A stretch of 33,395 nt of DNA, taken from NCBI GenBank assembly GCA_001917435.1, contig MNEA01000019.1, positions 1 through 33,395 on the forward strand, given 5' to 3'. Shown here in pieces: positions 7,801-15,928 of the stretch. The notes beneath the pieces are model-generated. The model made no database searches. It was not told where the DNA came from and saw nothing but the letters and a program-made list of their open reading frames with translations. A program made the position numbers and the translations under genes. The stretch comes from Acidobacteria bacterium 13_2_20CM_2_57_6 (GTDB lineage Bacteria; Acidobacteriota; Terriglobia; Acidiferrales; UBA7541). Numbering within the stretch: the first letter of the stretch is position 1; each line of letters opens with the position of its first letter.

Positions 7801-8991
7801 ATGACCAAACCGTTGAATGTAGTTGAACTAGAATGCTCGGCGTGCGGGAAGAAGTATGATGCTTCCACCGAGCAGCATCTTTGCACTTGCGGGAAGCCGC
7901 TGCTGGCGCGGTATGACCTGCGACGGGCCGCGGCTACGCTCACACTTGAAAACCTGAAGACACGGCCGCGCACGCTGTGGCGGTACGCAGAAGTCTTGCC
8001 CAATGATCCGCCGGTTTCGCTTGGCGAAGGCATGACGGCGCTGGTTCACGCCGAGCGGCTCGGCGCGTCCATGAAATTGAAGAGGCTGTTCATCAAAGAC
8101 GAGGGATTGAATCCCACGGGCTCGTTCAAGGCGCGCGGGATGACGGCGGCCGTCTCGCGAGCTAAACAGCTTGGCGCGAAGGCGCTGGCGGCCCCCACGG
8201 CGGGCAACGCCGGGGGCGCACTTGCAGCGTATGCCGCGGCCGCAGGGCTGCCTGCCGTGATCGTGATGCCCGCGGACACACCTCCCGCGAATGTGATGGA
8301 ATGCCAGGCCTTCGGAGCGAAAGTCGTCAAGCTGAATGGGTTAATCTCCGATTGTGGCAAATACGTTACCGAACACAAAGATCGCGAAGGGTGGTATGAC
8401 GTTTCTACCCTGAAGGAGCCTTACCGCATCGAAGGCAAGAAGACCATGGGGTACGAATTGTGGGAGCAGTTTGGAGGAAAACTGCCTGATGTGATTCTCT
8501 ATCCCACGGGAGGGGGCGTCGGGCTGATCGGAATGTGCAAGGCGTTCGACGAAATGCAGGAAATGGGCTGGATCGGCGCAGAGCGGCCACGCATGGTGGC
8601 GGTTCAGGCGGAGGGTTGCGCTCCGATTGTGAAAGCATGGGAGGCACACCAGAATTCGGCGCAATTCTTCCCGAACGCCGCGACCGTCGCGTCGGGGCTA
8701 CGTGTACCCGGGCCATTAGGCGATCAATTGATCTTGCGCATGCTGCGGCAGACGAAAGGGACTGCGCTGACGGTTACCGACGATGAGATGCTGCACGCGG
8801 GAAGCGAACTTGCGTCTCTCGAAGGTATTTTCGCCGCTCCCGAAGGCGCAGCCACCGTGATTGCCGCCCGCAAGCTCGTTCGGTCCGGCTGGATCAAGAC
8901 AGAAGAAACCGTGGTGCTCTTTAATACCGGTACGGGCTACAAGTACGCAGAAGCCTGGCAGCGCGCGCTGCAGTCTGCGCCAACGGAGTAA
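7801..8991 (+). CDS. thrC: Threonine synthase
   Basis: PLP-dependent enzyme converting O-phospho-L-homoserine to L-threonine. It belongs to the thermophile/archaeal-type class with an N-terminal zinc-ribbon-like segment (ELECSACGKKYD...LCTCGKPL, about 9-35). Seen: LGEGMTALV, the PLP-lysine motif NPTGSFKARG (K110), the phosphate-binding loop TGGGVGLIG, and a SLEGIFAAPEGA segment near the C-terminus. Length 396 is normal and no residue looks lost. Two adjacent starts exist, GTG 7798 and ATG 7801; I prefer ATG. No Shine-Dalgarno is visible, but an extended -10-like TGCTAGACT (7784-7791) sits just upstream, so the mRNA may be leaderless. The AlaX-like gene follows after 4 nt, suggesting co-transcription. 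What else it could be: a threonine-synthase-like paralogue, less likely. Confidence 0.92.
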   Translation: MTKPLNVVELECSACGKKYDASTEQHLCTCGKPLLARYDLRRAAATLTLENLKTRPRTLWRYAEVLPNDPPVSLGEGMTALVHAERLGASMKLKRLFIKDEGLNPTGSFKARGMTAAVSRAKQLGAKALAAPTAGNAGGALAAYAAAAGLPAVIVMPADTPPANVMECQAFGAKVVKLNGLISDCGKYVTEHKDREGWYDVSTLKEPYRIEGKKTMGYELWEQFGGKLPDVILYPTGGGVGLIGMCKAFDEMQEMGWIGAERPRMVAVQAEGCAPIVKAWEAHQNSAQFFPNAATVASGLRVPGPLGDQLILRMLRQTKGTALTVTDDEMLHAGSELASLEGIFAAPEGAATVIAARKLVRSGWIKTEETVVLFNTGTGYKYAEAWQRALQSAPTE

Positions 8992-8995
8992 GGCC

Positions 8996-10216
8996 GTGAC
9001 CACGCGCAGACTTTATTACGACGACGCGTTTGAAAAGGAATTTACAGCACGGGTGATGCACTGCGAAGTGCTCCCGCCGGATCTGAACGCGGGGATCACG
9101 GGAACCGTTTGGGGCTTGCTTCTGGACCGCACGGCGTTCTATCCCACGTCCGGCGGCCAACCCAACGATTTGGGAAGAATCGGCGACGCCAATGTCCTGG
9201 ATGTTCGCGATGAAGGCGACGAAATTCTTCACCTGGTCGATCGCAAGCCATCCGATCCGGACGTGAACGGCTGCATTCACTGGCCGCGCCGCTTCGACCA
9301 CATGCAGCAGCACACCGGGCAGCATCTGTTGTCGGCCATGTTTCACGAACGCTTCGGCTTGCCTACTGTTTCGTTCCACCTGGGAACGGAAATTTGCACA
9401 ATTGACCTCCAAGGGCCCGAACCGACGGAGCAAATCCTGGAAGGGGCGGAGCGCGCCGCGAATCAAATTATTTTTGAGGATCGCCCGGTCAACGTGCGCT
9501 ACGGGACCGCCGAACAGCTGGTGGAACTTGGCGTTCGCAAGGAAGTCGAACGCAAAGGCATCCTGCGAGCGATCGAAATCGAAGGAGCCGATTTGCAGCC
9601 GTGCGGCGGCACGCACGTGAAAAGCACGGGCCAGATCGGCTTGGTGCTCGTGCGGCGGTGCACCAAAGTTCGCCAAGATTGGCGGGTGGAATTTGTGTGC
9701 GGCGGCCGGGCGTCGCGAGCCGCGCGGCATGATTTCCAGCTGCTGCGGCAGACTGCGGAGAAATTGAGCAGCGCTCCCGAGGATATCGTCGCGTCCGCCT
9801 TGCGTGCGATCGCGGAACGCGATGCCAACTTCAAGATGCTGCGGGCCCTGCAAGAACGGCTCGCGGAAACCGAGGCCGCGCTTGCGTTGCAGGCCGCCCC
9901 GCACGGCGCCAACGGCTCGCGCGTCTTCTCCCGTGTCTTTGAAGGTGTTCCGGCGGATTATCTGGGGTTTTTTGGCACCGCATTCGCAAAAGCCGAAAAG
10001 GCGATCGCGCTCCTGGCTACGGCTGAGGATGGGCACCTACTCTTCGCGCAACATCCTTCCGCCGGAAAAGACATGAACGCCCTTTTGAAACAGGTTTTGG
10101 AAGAGGCCGGCGGCAAGGGCGGCGGAACTCGCGATTTTGCTCGCGGCCGCTTGAAAGATGGGGCCGCAGCGGGGCGAGCGCTTTCTCTCGCCAAAGAAAT
10201 GCTGGCGGCGGAGTAG
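8996..10216 (+). CDS. Alanyl-tRNA editing hydrolase, AlaX-L type with DHHA1 domain
   Basis: Free-standing trans-editing factor homologous to the editing and C-Ala parts of alanyl-tRNA synthetase; the family hydrolyses Ser- or Gly-tRNA(Ala). The chosen GTG start has a GGAG 9 nt upstream and lies 4 nt after the thrC stop. Seen: the N-terminal second-additional domain (TAFYPTSGGQPNDLG, about 44-58), zinc/catalytic residues HMQQH (H102, H106) and CGGTH (C203, H207), a coiled region (about 240-300) and a C-terminal DHHA1 domain with GGKGGGTRDFARG (about 376-388). Length 406 fits the long AlaX class. The open frame extends upstream into thrC, but those codons are thrC in another frame. All metal ligands are present, so it should be active. 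Confidence 0.92.
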   Translation: MTTRRLYYDDAFEKEFTARVMHCEVLPPDLNAGITGTVWGLLLDRTAFYPTSGGQPNDLGRIGDANVLDVRDEGDEILHLVDRKPSDPDVNGCIHWPRRFDHMQQHTGQHLLSAMFHERFGLPTVSFHLGTEICTIDLQGPEPTEQILEGAERAANQIIFEDRPVNVRYGTAEQLVELGVRKEVERKGILRAIEIEGADLQPCGGTHVKSTGQIGLVLVRRCTKVRQDWRVEFVCGGRASRAARHDFQLLRQTAEKLSSAPEDIVASALRAIAERDANFKMLRALQERLAETEAALALQAAPHGANGSRVFSRVFEGVPADYLGFFGTAFAKAEKAIALLATAEDGHLLFAQHPSAGKDMNALLKQVLEEAGGKGGGTRDFARGRLKDGAAAGRALSLAKEMLAAE

Positions 10217-10223
10217 GTCCTGA

Positions 10224-10988
10224 TTAGAAAAACCGCGTTCGCACGCGATTGGGTAAAGCTTGTAGATCCACCAAGGTCAAGAAATCGATGGTCTTGAACT
10301 CGCGGTCAATTGCCGGTGGCCCGCAGACGCGGGCGGAAATATCCAGGTAAGCTCGGAAAAGCCGGGGCGGCCGTGGAGGTGCGGCGTGTGTGCCGCTCGG
10401 TTTGCACTGGCGACCTTCCACTGGACGGGTTCTCAACGATGGCGCCGCGAGATATTTTTCACGCAACGTCTCGTAGAGCGCCATTCCCTCATCTTCATCC
10501 TGCGAGGAAAGGGAACGGCACCCAATCAGGTAGCGCGCCCCACAACTCTGCGAGTACCTCGCGATACCTTTCCACAGCATGTGCAGCACACTGGTGTTGC
10601 GATACTTCTCATGGACACAAGCCCTTCCCAGCTCCAGGACTTCGCTGCGCAATGGCTCGAACGGTCTGAAATCGAAGAATTGCTCACCGTAATAGCCCAG
10701 GTTTCCCTTCGCGCGATAGCCGCTCTGCATGCGATACGTTCCAGCCAATTTCCCAGTGGCTGCCTCGTGCACCATCAAATGGTCGCAGATAAAATCGAAG
10801 GGGTCGCGGTCGAGCCCACACTGGGAAGAGCTGTCGAGACCCTCTCCAAGCTCGCAATTGAAAACCAGACAGCGCAGCCGCTGGCATTTGATGACATCTT
10901 CCAATGTTTGCGCCATCCCGACACGGAAGAGAACGGTTTTGGCAAGCGGATTTCCGCAGTCATGAACCAGGACAGCGGTCGTTGGCAT
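10224..10988 (-). CDS. GNAT-fold acyltransferase, OlsB/hemolysin-like family
   Basis: A 254-residue protein similar to the acyl-homoserine-lactone-synthase/OlsB-like branch of GNAT enzymes, which use acyl-ACP or acyl-CoA to N-acylate amines such as ornithine. Seen: QRLRCLVFNCELGEGL (about 37-52, the RYxVF-type start of the fold), DPFDFICDHLMVHEAATGKLAGTYRM (about 62-87), EVLELGRACVHEKYRN (the acyl-donor strand) and a C-terminal RAYLDISARVCGPPAIDREF (about 210-229), also present in OlsB-type proteins. I chose ATG 10988. The frame stays open upstream, but that stretch is the translated shadow of a tRNA fragment (11080-11125) and is not coding. Convergent with the alaX-like gene, 7 bp apart. The substrate is unknown; an ornithine lipid role is inference. 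Confidence 0.8.
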   Translation of the reverse strand: MPTTAVLVHDCGNPLAKTVLFRVGMAQTLEDVIKCQRLRCLVFNCELGEGLDSSSQCGLDRDPFDFICDHLMVHEAATGKLAGTYRMQSGYRAKGNLGYYGEQFFDFRPFEPLRSEVLELGRACVHEKYRNTSVLHMLWKGIARYSQSCGARYLIGCRSLSSQDEDEGMALYETLREKYLAAPSLRTRPVEGRQCKPSGTHAAPPRPPRLFRAYLDISARVCGPPAIDREFKTIDFLTLVDLQALPNRVRTRFF

Positions 10989-11079
10989 GCATCCAGTTTC
11001 AAAAGGGTGCAGATTACGGTAGTGTTTCTGGCGTGTGATTTGGATGTTGCAGATGTTGACGGATGAGCTGCAAAAGAAA

Positions 11080-11125
11080 TGGTGGACGAGAAGGGATTCG
11101 AACCCCCGGCCTCCTCGTTGCGAAC
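11080..11125 (-). repeat. tRNA-Ala(CGC) 3'-half fragment, putative attachment-site copy 1
   Basis: On the minus strand the fragment runs from the anticodon loop to an encoded CCA. Starting at GTTCGCAA it reads CGAGG (3' anticodon stem), AGGCC (5-nt variable loop), GGGGG-TTCGAAT-CCCTT (T arm), CTCGTCC, A73, CCA. The loop TTCGCAA gives anticodon CGC (Ala), and U70 plus A73 fit alanine identity. No 5' half, D arm or matching 5' acceptor strand is present upstream. 44 of 46 positions match the copy at 25658-25703. Tyrosine recombinases commonly cross over at such tRNA anticodon loops. Confidence 0.8.
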
Positions 11126-11329
11126 CAGGCCACAATTCTGATAAGGCACGGCGCTGCAACCGTTTAGCCTTTTAGATTACCCTCCAAACTGGGCAACTTG
11201 GGCAACCGGGAAAAAACGGGCTTGGGCTTCTCGCTGAGCCCTTGGCTTTCGCACATCCAGAAACGGGGACCTGGGAAGTTGCAGCAGTTCACGGACATCG
11301 GAGCTAGCACATCCTTTTCGTATGTTGCG
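11126..11329 (-). other. Repeat flank next to tRNA fragment copy 1, no gene
   Basis: Gene-free stretch between the tRNA fragment and the efflux channel gene. Past the tRNA part it stays partly alignable, without gaps, with the flank of the second copy (25704 onward): aaggca.ggcgc then ttagc, then repeats of the type actgggcaacttgggcaacc (about 11187-11209). Similarity fades after about 11215. A short minus-strand frame here ends ...FSRLPKLPSLEGNLKG, resembling the end of a frame beside copy 2 (...LPGLPIKGPVKTAK). This may be the worn 3' end of a former integration-module gene or a set of recombinase-binding repeats. Confidence 0.4.
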
Positions 11330-12724
11330 TCATTCTTGCCAGCCGCCTCCCAGTGCTTCATACAACTGAACTAAAGCCAGCAACTCATTGAGTTGGGCCT
11401 GTACAACGCCGAGCTCGGCAGAGAAGGCATTGGTTTCGTTGGTCAAGACCTCGAGATAGCCAGTGACGCCCCCGCTATACCGCAAGTGAGAGAGTCGCGC
11501 GGAATCCTGCGCGGATTGGAACAGGAGTTCTTCTTGAGACCGGAATTCTCTTGTCTTGCGATATGCGATCAGGGCGTCGGCTACGCTGCGGAAGGCCCCT
11601 TGAATTGTTTGCTGGTAAAAGAGCAGGGCCGTTTGCTGCTGTGCTTCCGCGAGGCGAACATTGGAACGAATTTTCCCGGCGGTGAAAACAGGTTGCGTGA
11701 CCGCTGCGCCAAAGTTCCAAGTACCGGAGGGACCAGTAAACAGGTTGGTAAGCGCCGCCGTTTGGAACCCCCCGCTCCCGCTCAGAGAGATTTGAGGGAA
11801 ATAGGCGGCCTTGGCGACACCAATTTGCGCGTTCGCGGCAATCAGTTGCTGCTCTGCCGCGCGGATGTCAGGCCTGCGTTCCAACAACGAGGAGGGAAGC
11901 CCCGCTGGAACTTCAAGCGGATGAGCCTGCTCAGTGAGTTTGTGTCCGCGGGGAACATCGTCCGGGTTCTTTCCAAGCAGGATGCTGATCAAGTTCTCCT
12001 CTTGCGCGATCACCTGCTCCAGAGCAGGAACTTCCGCAGCGGCGGTAAAGACCAACTGTTCCGCCTGACGCACGTCGAGCATGGAAGTCGAACCGCGGTC
12101 CGCCAACAGGCTCGTCAGGCGTAGAGATTCTTGGCGCGAGGCGAGCGTGCGCTTGGAGATTTCCAGCTCAAGATCAAGCGCACGAAGCTGGAAGTAGGCT
12201 CCGGCAACAGTGGCCACGAGCGTAACCATAACCTCCTGGCGAGCCGCTTCACTGGAGAGAAGATTCGCGCGCGCGGCCTCGGTTGCGCGACGATATTTGC
12301 CCCAGAAATCCAGCTCCCAGGCAGCGGACAAATTCACATGCCCGGTGCTTTCTTCGAAAGCCGGAAGGAACTTCGATTTGGCTGAGCGGTTATCGCTGAT
12401 TCCGGCTCCGGCATTCACAGATGGAAATTGATCGGCGCGCGTGATTCCGAGTTGCGCCTGTGCTTGTAAGATGCGAGAACCGGCGACGCGCAGATCGTAG
12501 TTCTGCTGTAGCGCGGTTCGAAGGAGCGAGCGGAGTTGCTCGTCCTGAAAGATGTCCCACCATTTCTGATCGCCGATGGACGCGGACGCCGTTTTGGCGG
12601 CTTCTTCTGGCGTCAAACCGCGATAAGCAGTCGGAACGGACACAGCAGGCTTTTTGTAATTCGGCCCGACCGCACAACCCACAGACAGGACCACTGCGCT
12701 CAAAAGGGCAACAATCTTTTTCAT
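11330..12724 (-). CDS. RND efflux outer-membrane channel lipoprotein (OprM/NodT family)
   Basis: TolC-type trimeric outer-membrane exit duct. Seen: a lipoprotein signal MKKIVALLSAVVLSVGC (lipobox ending at C17) followed by AVGPNYKKPAV, the characteristic start of NodT-family factors; two OEP repeats (about 60-240 and 270-455) with QNYDLRVAGSRILQAQAQLG and RRPDIRAAEQQLIAANAQIG; and the LEVLTNETNAFSAELG segment near the end. At 464 aa it is full length. It is the last gene of a minus-strand adaptor-pump-channel operon, one nt after the pump gene. Substrates cannot be predicted. Confidence 0.95.
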   Translation of the reverse strand: MKKIVALLSAVVLSVGCAVGPNYKKPAVSVPTAYRGLTPEEAAKTASASIGDQKWWDIFQDEQLRSLLRTALQQNYDLRVAGSRILQAQAQLGITRADQFPSVNAGAGISDNRSAKSKFLPAFEESTGHVNLSAAWELDFWGKYRRATEAARANLLSSEAARQEVMVTLVATVAGAYFQLRALDLELEISKRTLASRQESLRLTSLLADRGSTSMLDVRQAEQLVFTAAAEVPALEQVIAQEENLISILLGKNPDDVPRGHKLTEQAHPLEVPAGLPSSLLERRPDIRAAEQQLIAANAQIGVAKAAYFPQISLSGSGGFQTAALTNLFTGPSGTWNFGAAVTQPVFTAGKIRSNVRLAEAQQQTALLFYQQTIQGAFRSVADALIAYRKTREFRSQEELLFQSAQDSARLSHLRYSGGVTGYLEVLTNETNAFSAELGVVQAQLNELLALVQLYEALGGGWQE

Positions 12725-12725
12725 G

Positions 12726-15700
12726 TCAGTTACCCTCAGCCGGAGAGGTGCTCGGCAAGGGCGCCGACGCCCGCTCCTTCCCAGCGCCCGACCATTTTTC
12801 GACCAGATAGAAGATCACAGGAATAAAGAAAACGCCGATAAGGCTCGCGGCTAGCATCCCTCCGATGACCGTTGTGCCCATGATTTGGCGCGCGACCGCA
12901 CCGGCGCCTGACGCAGTCCACAGTGGAACCGAACCAAGAATGAACGCAAAGGAGGTCATCAAAATCGGTCGAAGGCGCAAGCGAGCTCCTTCCAGAGCTG
13001 CGTCAACGAGGGGCTTGCCCTGCTCATATTCGTCTTTGGCGAACTCGACGATAAGAATCGCGTTTTTGGCGGCAAGGCCAATCAGCATGACCAGGCCGAT
13101 TTGCGAATACACATCGCTCTCGATTTGCACCATATAGCTCGGCAGGAAGGCCGCCAGAACGGTGCGGCGCAGCCACAGAATGAAAAAGGCGCCGAAAACC
13201 GCGACGGGTGTACTCAGAAGCACGCTAAATGGAAGCGACCAACTCTCGTACAACGCCGCCAGGATTAGAAAGACGAAGAGAAGCGAGAATCCGAAAATGG
13301 CGGCTGGTGGGACACCTTGTTGAGCCTTTTTTTCCTGAAAGGATATCCCCAGGTAATCGAAGCCCATTTCACGGGGCATCGTTTGCGAGAAAACCTCCTC
13401 GAGGGCCGCCATGGCTTGGCCTGCGCTGTAGCCTGCAGCCGCTGCGCCATTGATCTGCGCCGAGCGGTACTCATTGAAACGCATGGTGAACTCCGGGCCC
13501 GAACGCGATTCAAATCGCGTGAGAGTCGCAAGTGGCACCATCTCCCCCCTGTTACTTCGGACGTAGAACTGGCCAACGTTTTCCGCTCTCGTGCGATAAT
13601 CGCCTTCGGCCTCGATGTAAACCTGCCACTGGCGACCAAAGCGGTTGAAATAGTTGATGAACAGGCCGCCCATGAACGCCTGGAGCGTTTTGTAGACGTC
13701 GCCAACGGCAACGCCTTGCTTAATCACCTTGTCGCGGTCCACATTCACGAACTGCTGCGGCACGTTGGCCAGAAACGTCGTGCTCAGGCCGGCAATCTCC
13801 GGACGTTTCCGCGCAGCTGTCATAAAGGTTTGCAGATTCGAGGCAAGAAATCCGACGTCTTTGCCAGCGCGATCTTCCAAGACAAACGTAAAGCCGCCGG
13901 AAGTGCCAACGCCCGGAATGGCTGGGGGCGAAAAGGAAAAAGCGATGCCTTCCGGAATGGCGGAGAGTTCCTGATTGATGCGCTGCTTGATGGCCTGAAG
14001 CTGCTGTGCTCGCACCTTTCGGTCGTCCCAAGGCTTCAAGGTCACGAAAAAGAAGGCGTTGTAACTAGTGCGCACGAAGCTAAGCAAACTGAAGCCAACC
14101 ACGCTAGTGGTGTACTCAACGCCCGGCGTGTTGGCCAAGGCGCTTTCGATTTTCCTGGCGACTTCGTCGGTGCGTTGCAGAGAGGCGGCGCTGGGGAGCT
14201 GCAGATTGATGTACAGATAACCCTGGTCTTCGTCGGGCAGAAAGCTGGAAGGAACTTTGCTGCCAAACCAGCCGGCAGCAGCACCAAAAGCGGCCAGCAG
14301 GACTAGCGCGATCGCACTCTTCCGAATGAGGACGCCGCACATTCGAACATACGCGTTAGTCGCATTGGCAAAGGCGTGGTTAAACCACCTGAAAAAGGCT
14401 TTGAGCAGTCCTCCCGTGGAAGTCCTCGGCCGCAGCAGTAAAGCGGCAAGGGCTGGACTCAGCGTCAGGGCGTTGAACGCAGAGAGAATTACGGAAATTG
14501 CGATCGTCACGGCGAATTGCTGATACAGGCGGCCGGTGATGCCTGGTATGAACGCTGTGGGGATGAAGACCGCTGAAAGAACAAGAGCGATTCCGACGAC
14601 TGGCCCCGAAATTTCTTCCATGGCTTTGAGGGCCGCCGCTTTAGGAGCGAGGCCTTCTTCGATGTGGCGTTCAACAGCTTCAACGACAACGATGGCGTCA
14701 TCAACGACCAAGCCGATGGCCAGAACGAGTCCAAACAGGGACAGCGTGTTGATTGAAAATCCGAAGAGCGGGAAGAACATGAATGTGCCGACTAACGAGA
14801 CGGGGACAGCAAGCAGCGGGATCAGAGTGGCGCGCCAGCCTTGGAGAAAGATGTATACAACGATGATCACCAGGATGATCGCAATGACTAAAGTCAGAAC
14901 GATTTCCTTCATGCCTTGCGTGACGGCCCGCGTAGTGTCCAGCGAAAGAACGTAGTCCATGTCGCTCGGCAAGCGAGTTTTCACATCGGCGAAGAGTTTC
15001 CTGACCCCGTTGGCAGCCTCCACGGCGTTCGACCCGGGCAACTGATAGACGGCGATGATGGCCCCGGGCTTCCCATTCAAGCGACCCACAACGCTGTAGT
15101 TCTGCGCGCCGAGTTCCACGCGGGCGACATCCTTCAACCGCACGACGGCCCCGCCAGGGGATTCGCGTACAACAATCTCTCCGAATTCTTCGGGCGAGCT
15201 CAGGCGGCCCTGTGCTCGGACGGAATAGGTATACTCTTGGCCTTTCGGAACAGGCTCGCTACCCACCTGACCCGCAGGGTTGACGGTGTTCTGTGACTGG
15301 ATTGCGGTGACAATCTCGGGAACCGTGATGGCCAGCTTGGCCAATTGGTCAGGCTTGACCCACAGCCGCATGGCGTACTGACCCGCTCCGAAGATCTGGA
15401 CACTTCCAATCCCGTACGAGCGTGTGATTTGATCGGCAAGATTGATGTAGGCATAGTTAGCCAGGAATCGCGCATCGTAGGTGCCATTGGGCGAGTACAA
15501 CGTGACCAGCATCAGGGGGGCCGTCACGGTCTTCTGCACGGTGACGCCAAAATTGGTGACATCGCTCGGAAGCTGTGACGCTGCCTGTGTTTCTCGTATT
15601 TGGGTGAGGATGAGATCCGTATTCGGATTGGTCTTGACGTCGTAGTCCACAATGAGCCGCATTACGCCATCGGCCGTTGAGTTCAGCGAATACATGTAGT

Positions 15701-15926
15701 TCAGATTGTCAACGCCGCTCATCTGCTGTTCGATTGGGGTTGCCACGGATTGCTCGATGGTTTGCGCATCCGCACCAACATAGGTGGCGACAACTTGAAC
15801 CTCGGGCGGTGCGATATCGGGGAAGAGGGCCACGGGAAGACTGGTAATGGTAACCGCCCCTACGATCACCATCAGGATGGCGATGACCATCGCCACGATG
15901 GGGCGGTTGATAAAAAATCTAGACAT
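12726..15926 (-). CDS. RND multidrug efflux pump, HAE1 (AcrB/MexB) family
   Basis: Inner-membrane proton-driven trimeric pump of 1066 aa, normal for HAE1 transporters. Seen: N-terminal helix MSRFFINRPIVAMVIAI; duplicated halves of six helices plus a large periplasmic loop; proton-relay residues D409-D410 in IGLVVDDAIVVVEAVERH (TM4) and K954 in GLAAKNAILIVEFAKD (TM10); GFSINTLSLFG; and a C-terminal helix with GGMLAASLIGVFFIPVIFY. The relay residues match AcrB D407/D408 and K940. It is co-transcribed between the adaptor (2 nt upstream) and channel (1 nt downstream). There are no signs of decay. HAE1 members export hydrophobic drugs, bile salts, solvents or signals; which applies here is unknown. 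Confidence 0.96.
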   Translation of the reverse strand: MSRFFINRPIVAMVIAILMVIVGAVTITSLPVALFPDIAPPEVQVVATYVGADAQTIEQSVATPIEQQMSGVDNLNYMYSLNSTADGVMRLIVDYDVKTNPNTDLILTQIRETQAASQLPSDVTNFGVTVQKTVTAPLMLVTLYSPNGTYDARFLANYAYINLADQITRSYGIGSVQIFGAGQYAMRLWVKPDQLAKLAITVPEIVTAIQSQNTVNPAGQVGSEPVPKGQEYTYSVRAQGRLSSPEEFGEIVVRESPGGAVVRLKDVARVELGAQNYSVVGRLNGKPGAIIAVYQLPGSNAVEAANGVRKLFADVKTRLPSDMDYVLSLDTTRAVTQGMKEIVLTLVIAIILVIIVVYIFLQGWRATLIPLLAVPVSLVGTFMFFPLFGFSINTLSLFGLVLAIGLVVDDAIVVVEAVERHIEEGLAPKAAALKAMEEISGPVVGIALVLSAVFIPTAFIPGITGRLYQQFAVTIAISVILSAFNALTLSPALAALLLRPRTSTGGLLKAFFRWFNHAFANATNAYVRMCGVLIRKSAIALVLLAAFGAAAGWFGSKVPSSFLPDEDQGYLYINLQLPSAASLQRTDEVARKIESALANTPGVEYTTSVVGFSLLSFVRTSYNAFFFVTLKPWDDRKVRAQQLQAIKQRINQELSAIPEGIAFSFSPPAIPGVGTSGGFTFVLEDRAGKDVGFLASNLQTFMTAARKRPEIAGLSTTFLANVPQQFVNVDRDKVIKQGVAVGDVYKTLQAFMGGLFINYFNRFGRQWQVYIEAEGDYRTRAENVGQFYVRSNRGEMVPLATLTRFESRSGPEFTMRFNEYRSAQINGAAAAGYSAGQAMAALEEVFSQTMPREMGFDYLGISFQEKKAQQGVPPAAIFGFSLLFVFLILAALYESWSLPFSVLLSTPVAVFGAFFILWLRRTVLAAFLPSYMVQIESDVYSQIGLVMLIGLAAKNAILIVEFAKDEYEQGKPLVDAALEGARLRLRPILMTSFAFILGSVPLWTASGAGAVARQIMGTTVIGGMLAASLIGVFFIPVIFYLVEKWSGAGKERASAPLPSTSPAEGN

Positions 15927-15928
15927 AA

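Noticed and set aside
10989..11159. 57-residue N-terminal extension of the GNAT-fold protein
   Set aside because: It translates the tRNA fragment (RGGRGFESLLVHH pattern) and has no family similarity; ATG 10988 is the plausible start.
11164..11361. Minus-strand 65-aa ORF beside the first tRNA fragment as a functional gene
   Set aside because: It overlaps the end of the efflux channel gene, has no ribosome-binding site and only its last residues resemble the frame beside copy 2; treated as part of the repeat flank.
13317..14306. Long antisense ORF (329 aa) opposite the RND pump gene
   Set aside because: It is opposite a perfectly conserved pump gene, has low-complexity shadow composition and no motif.
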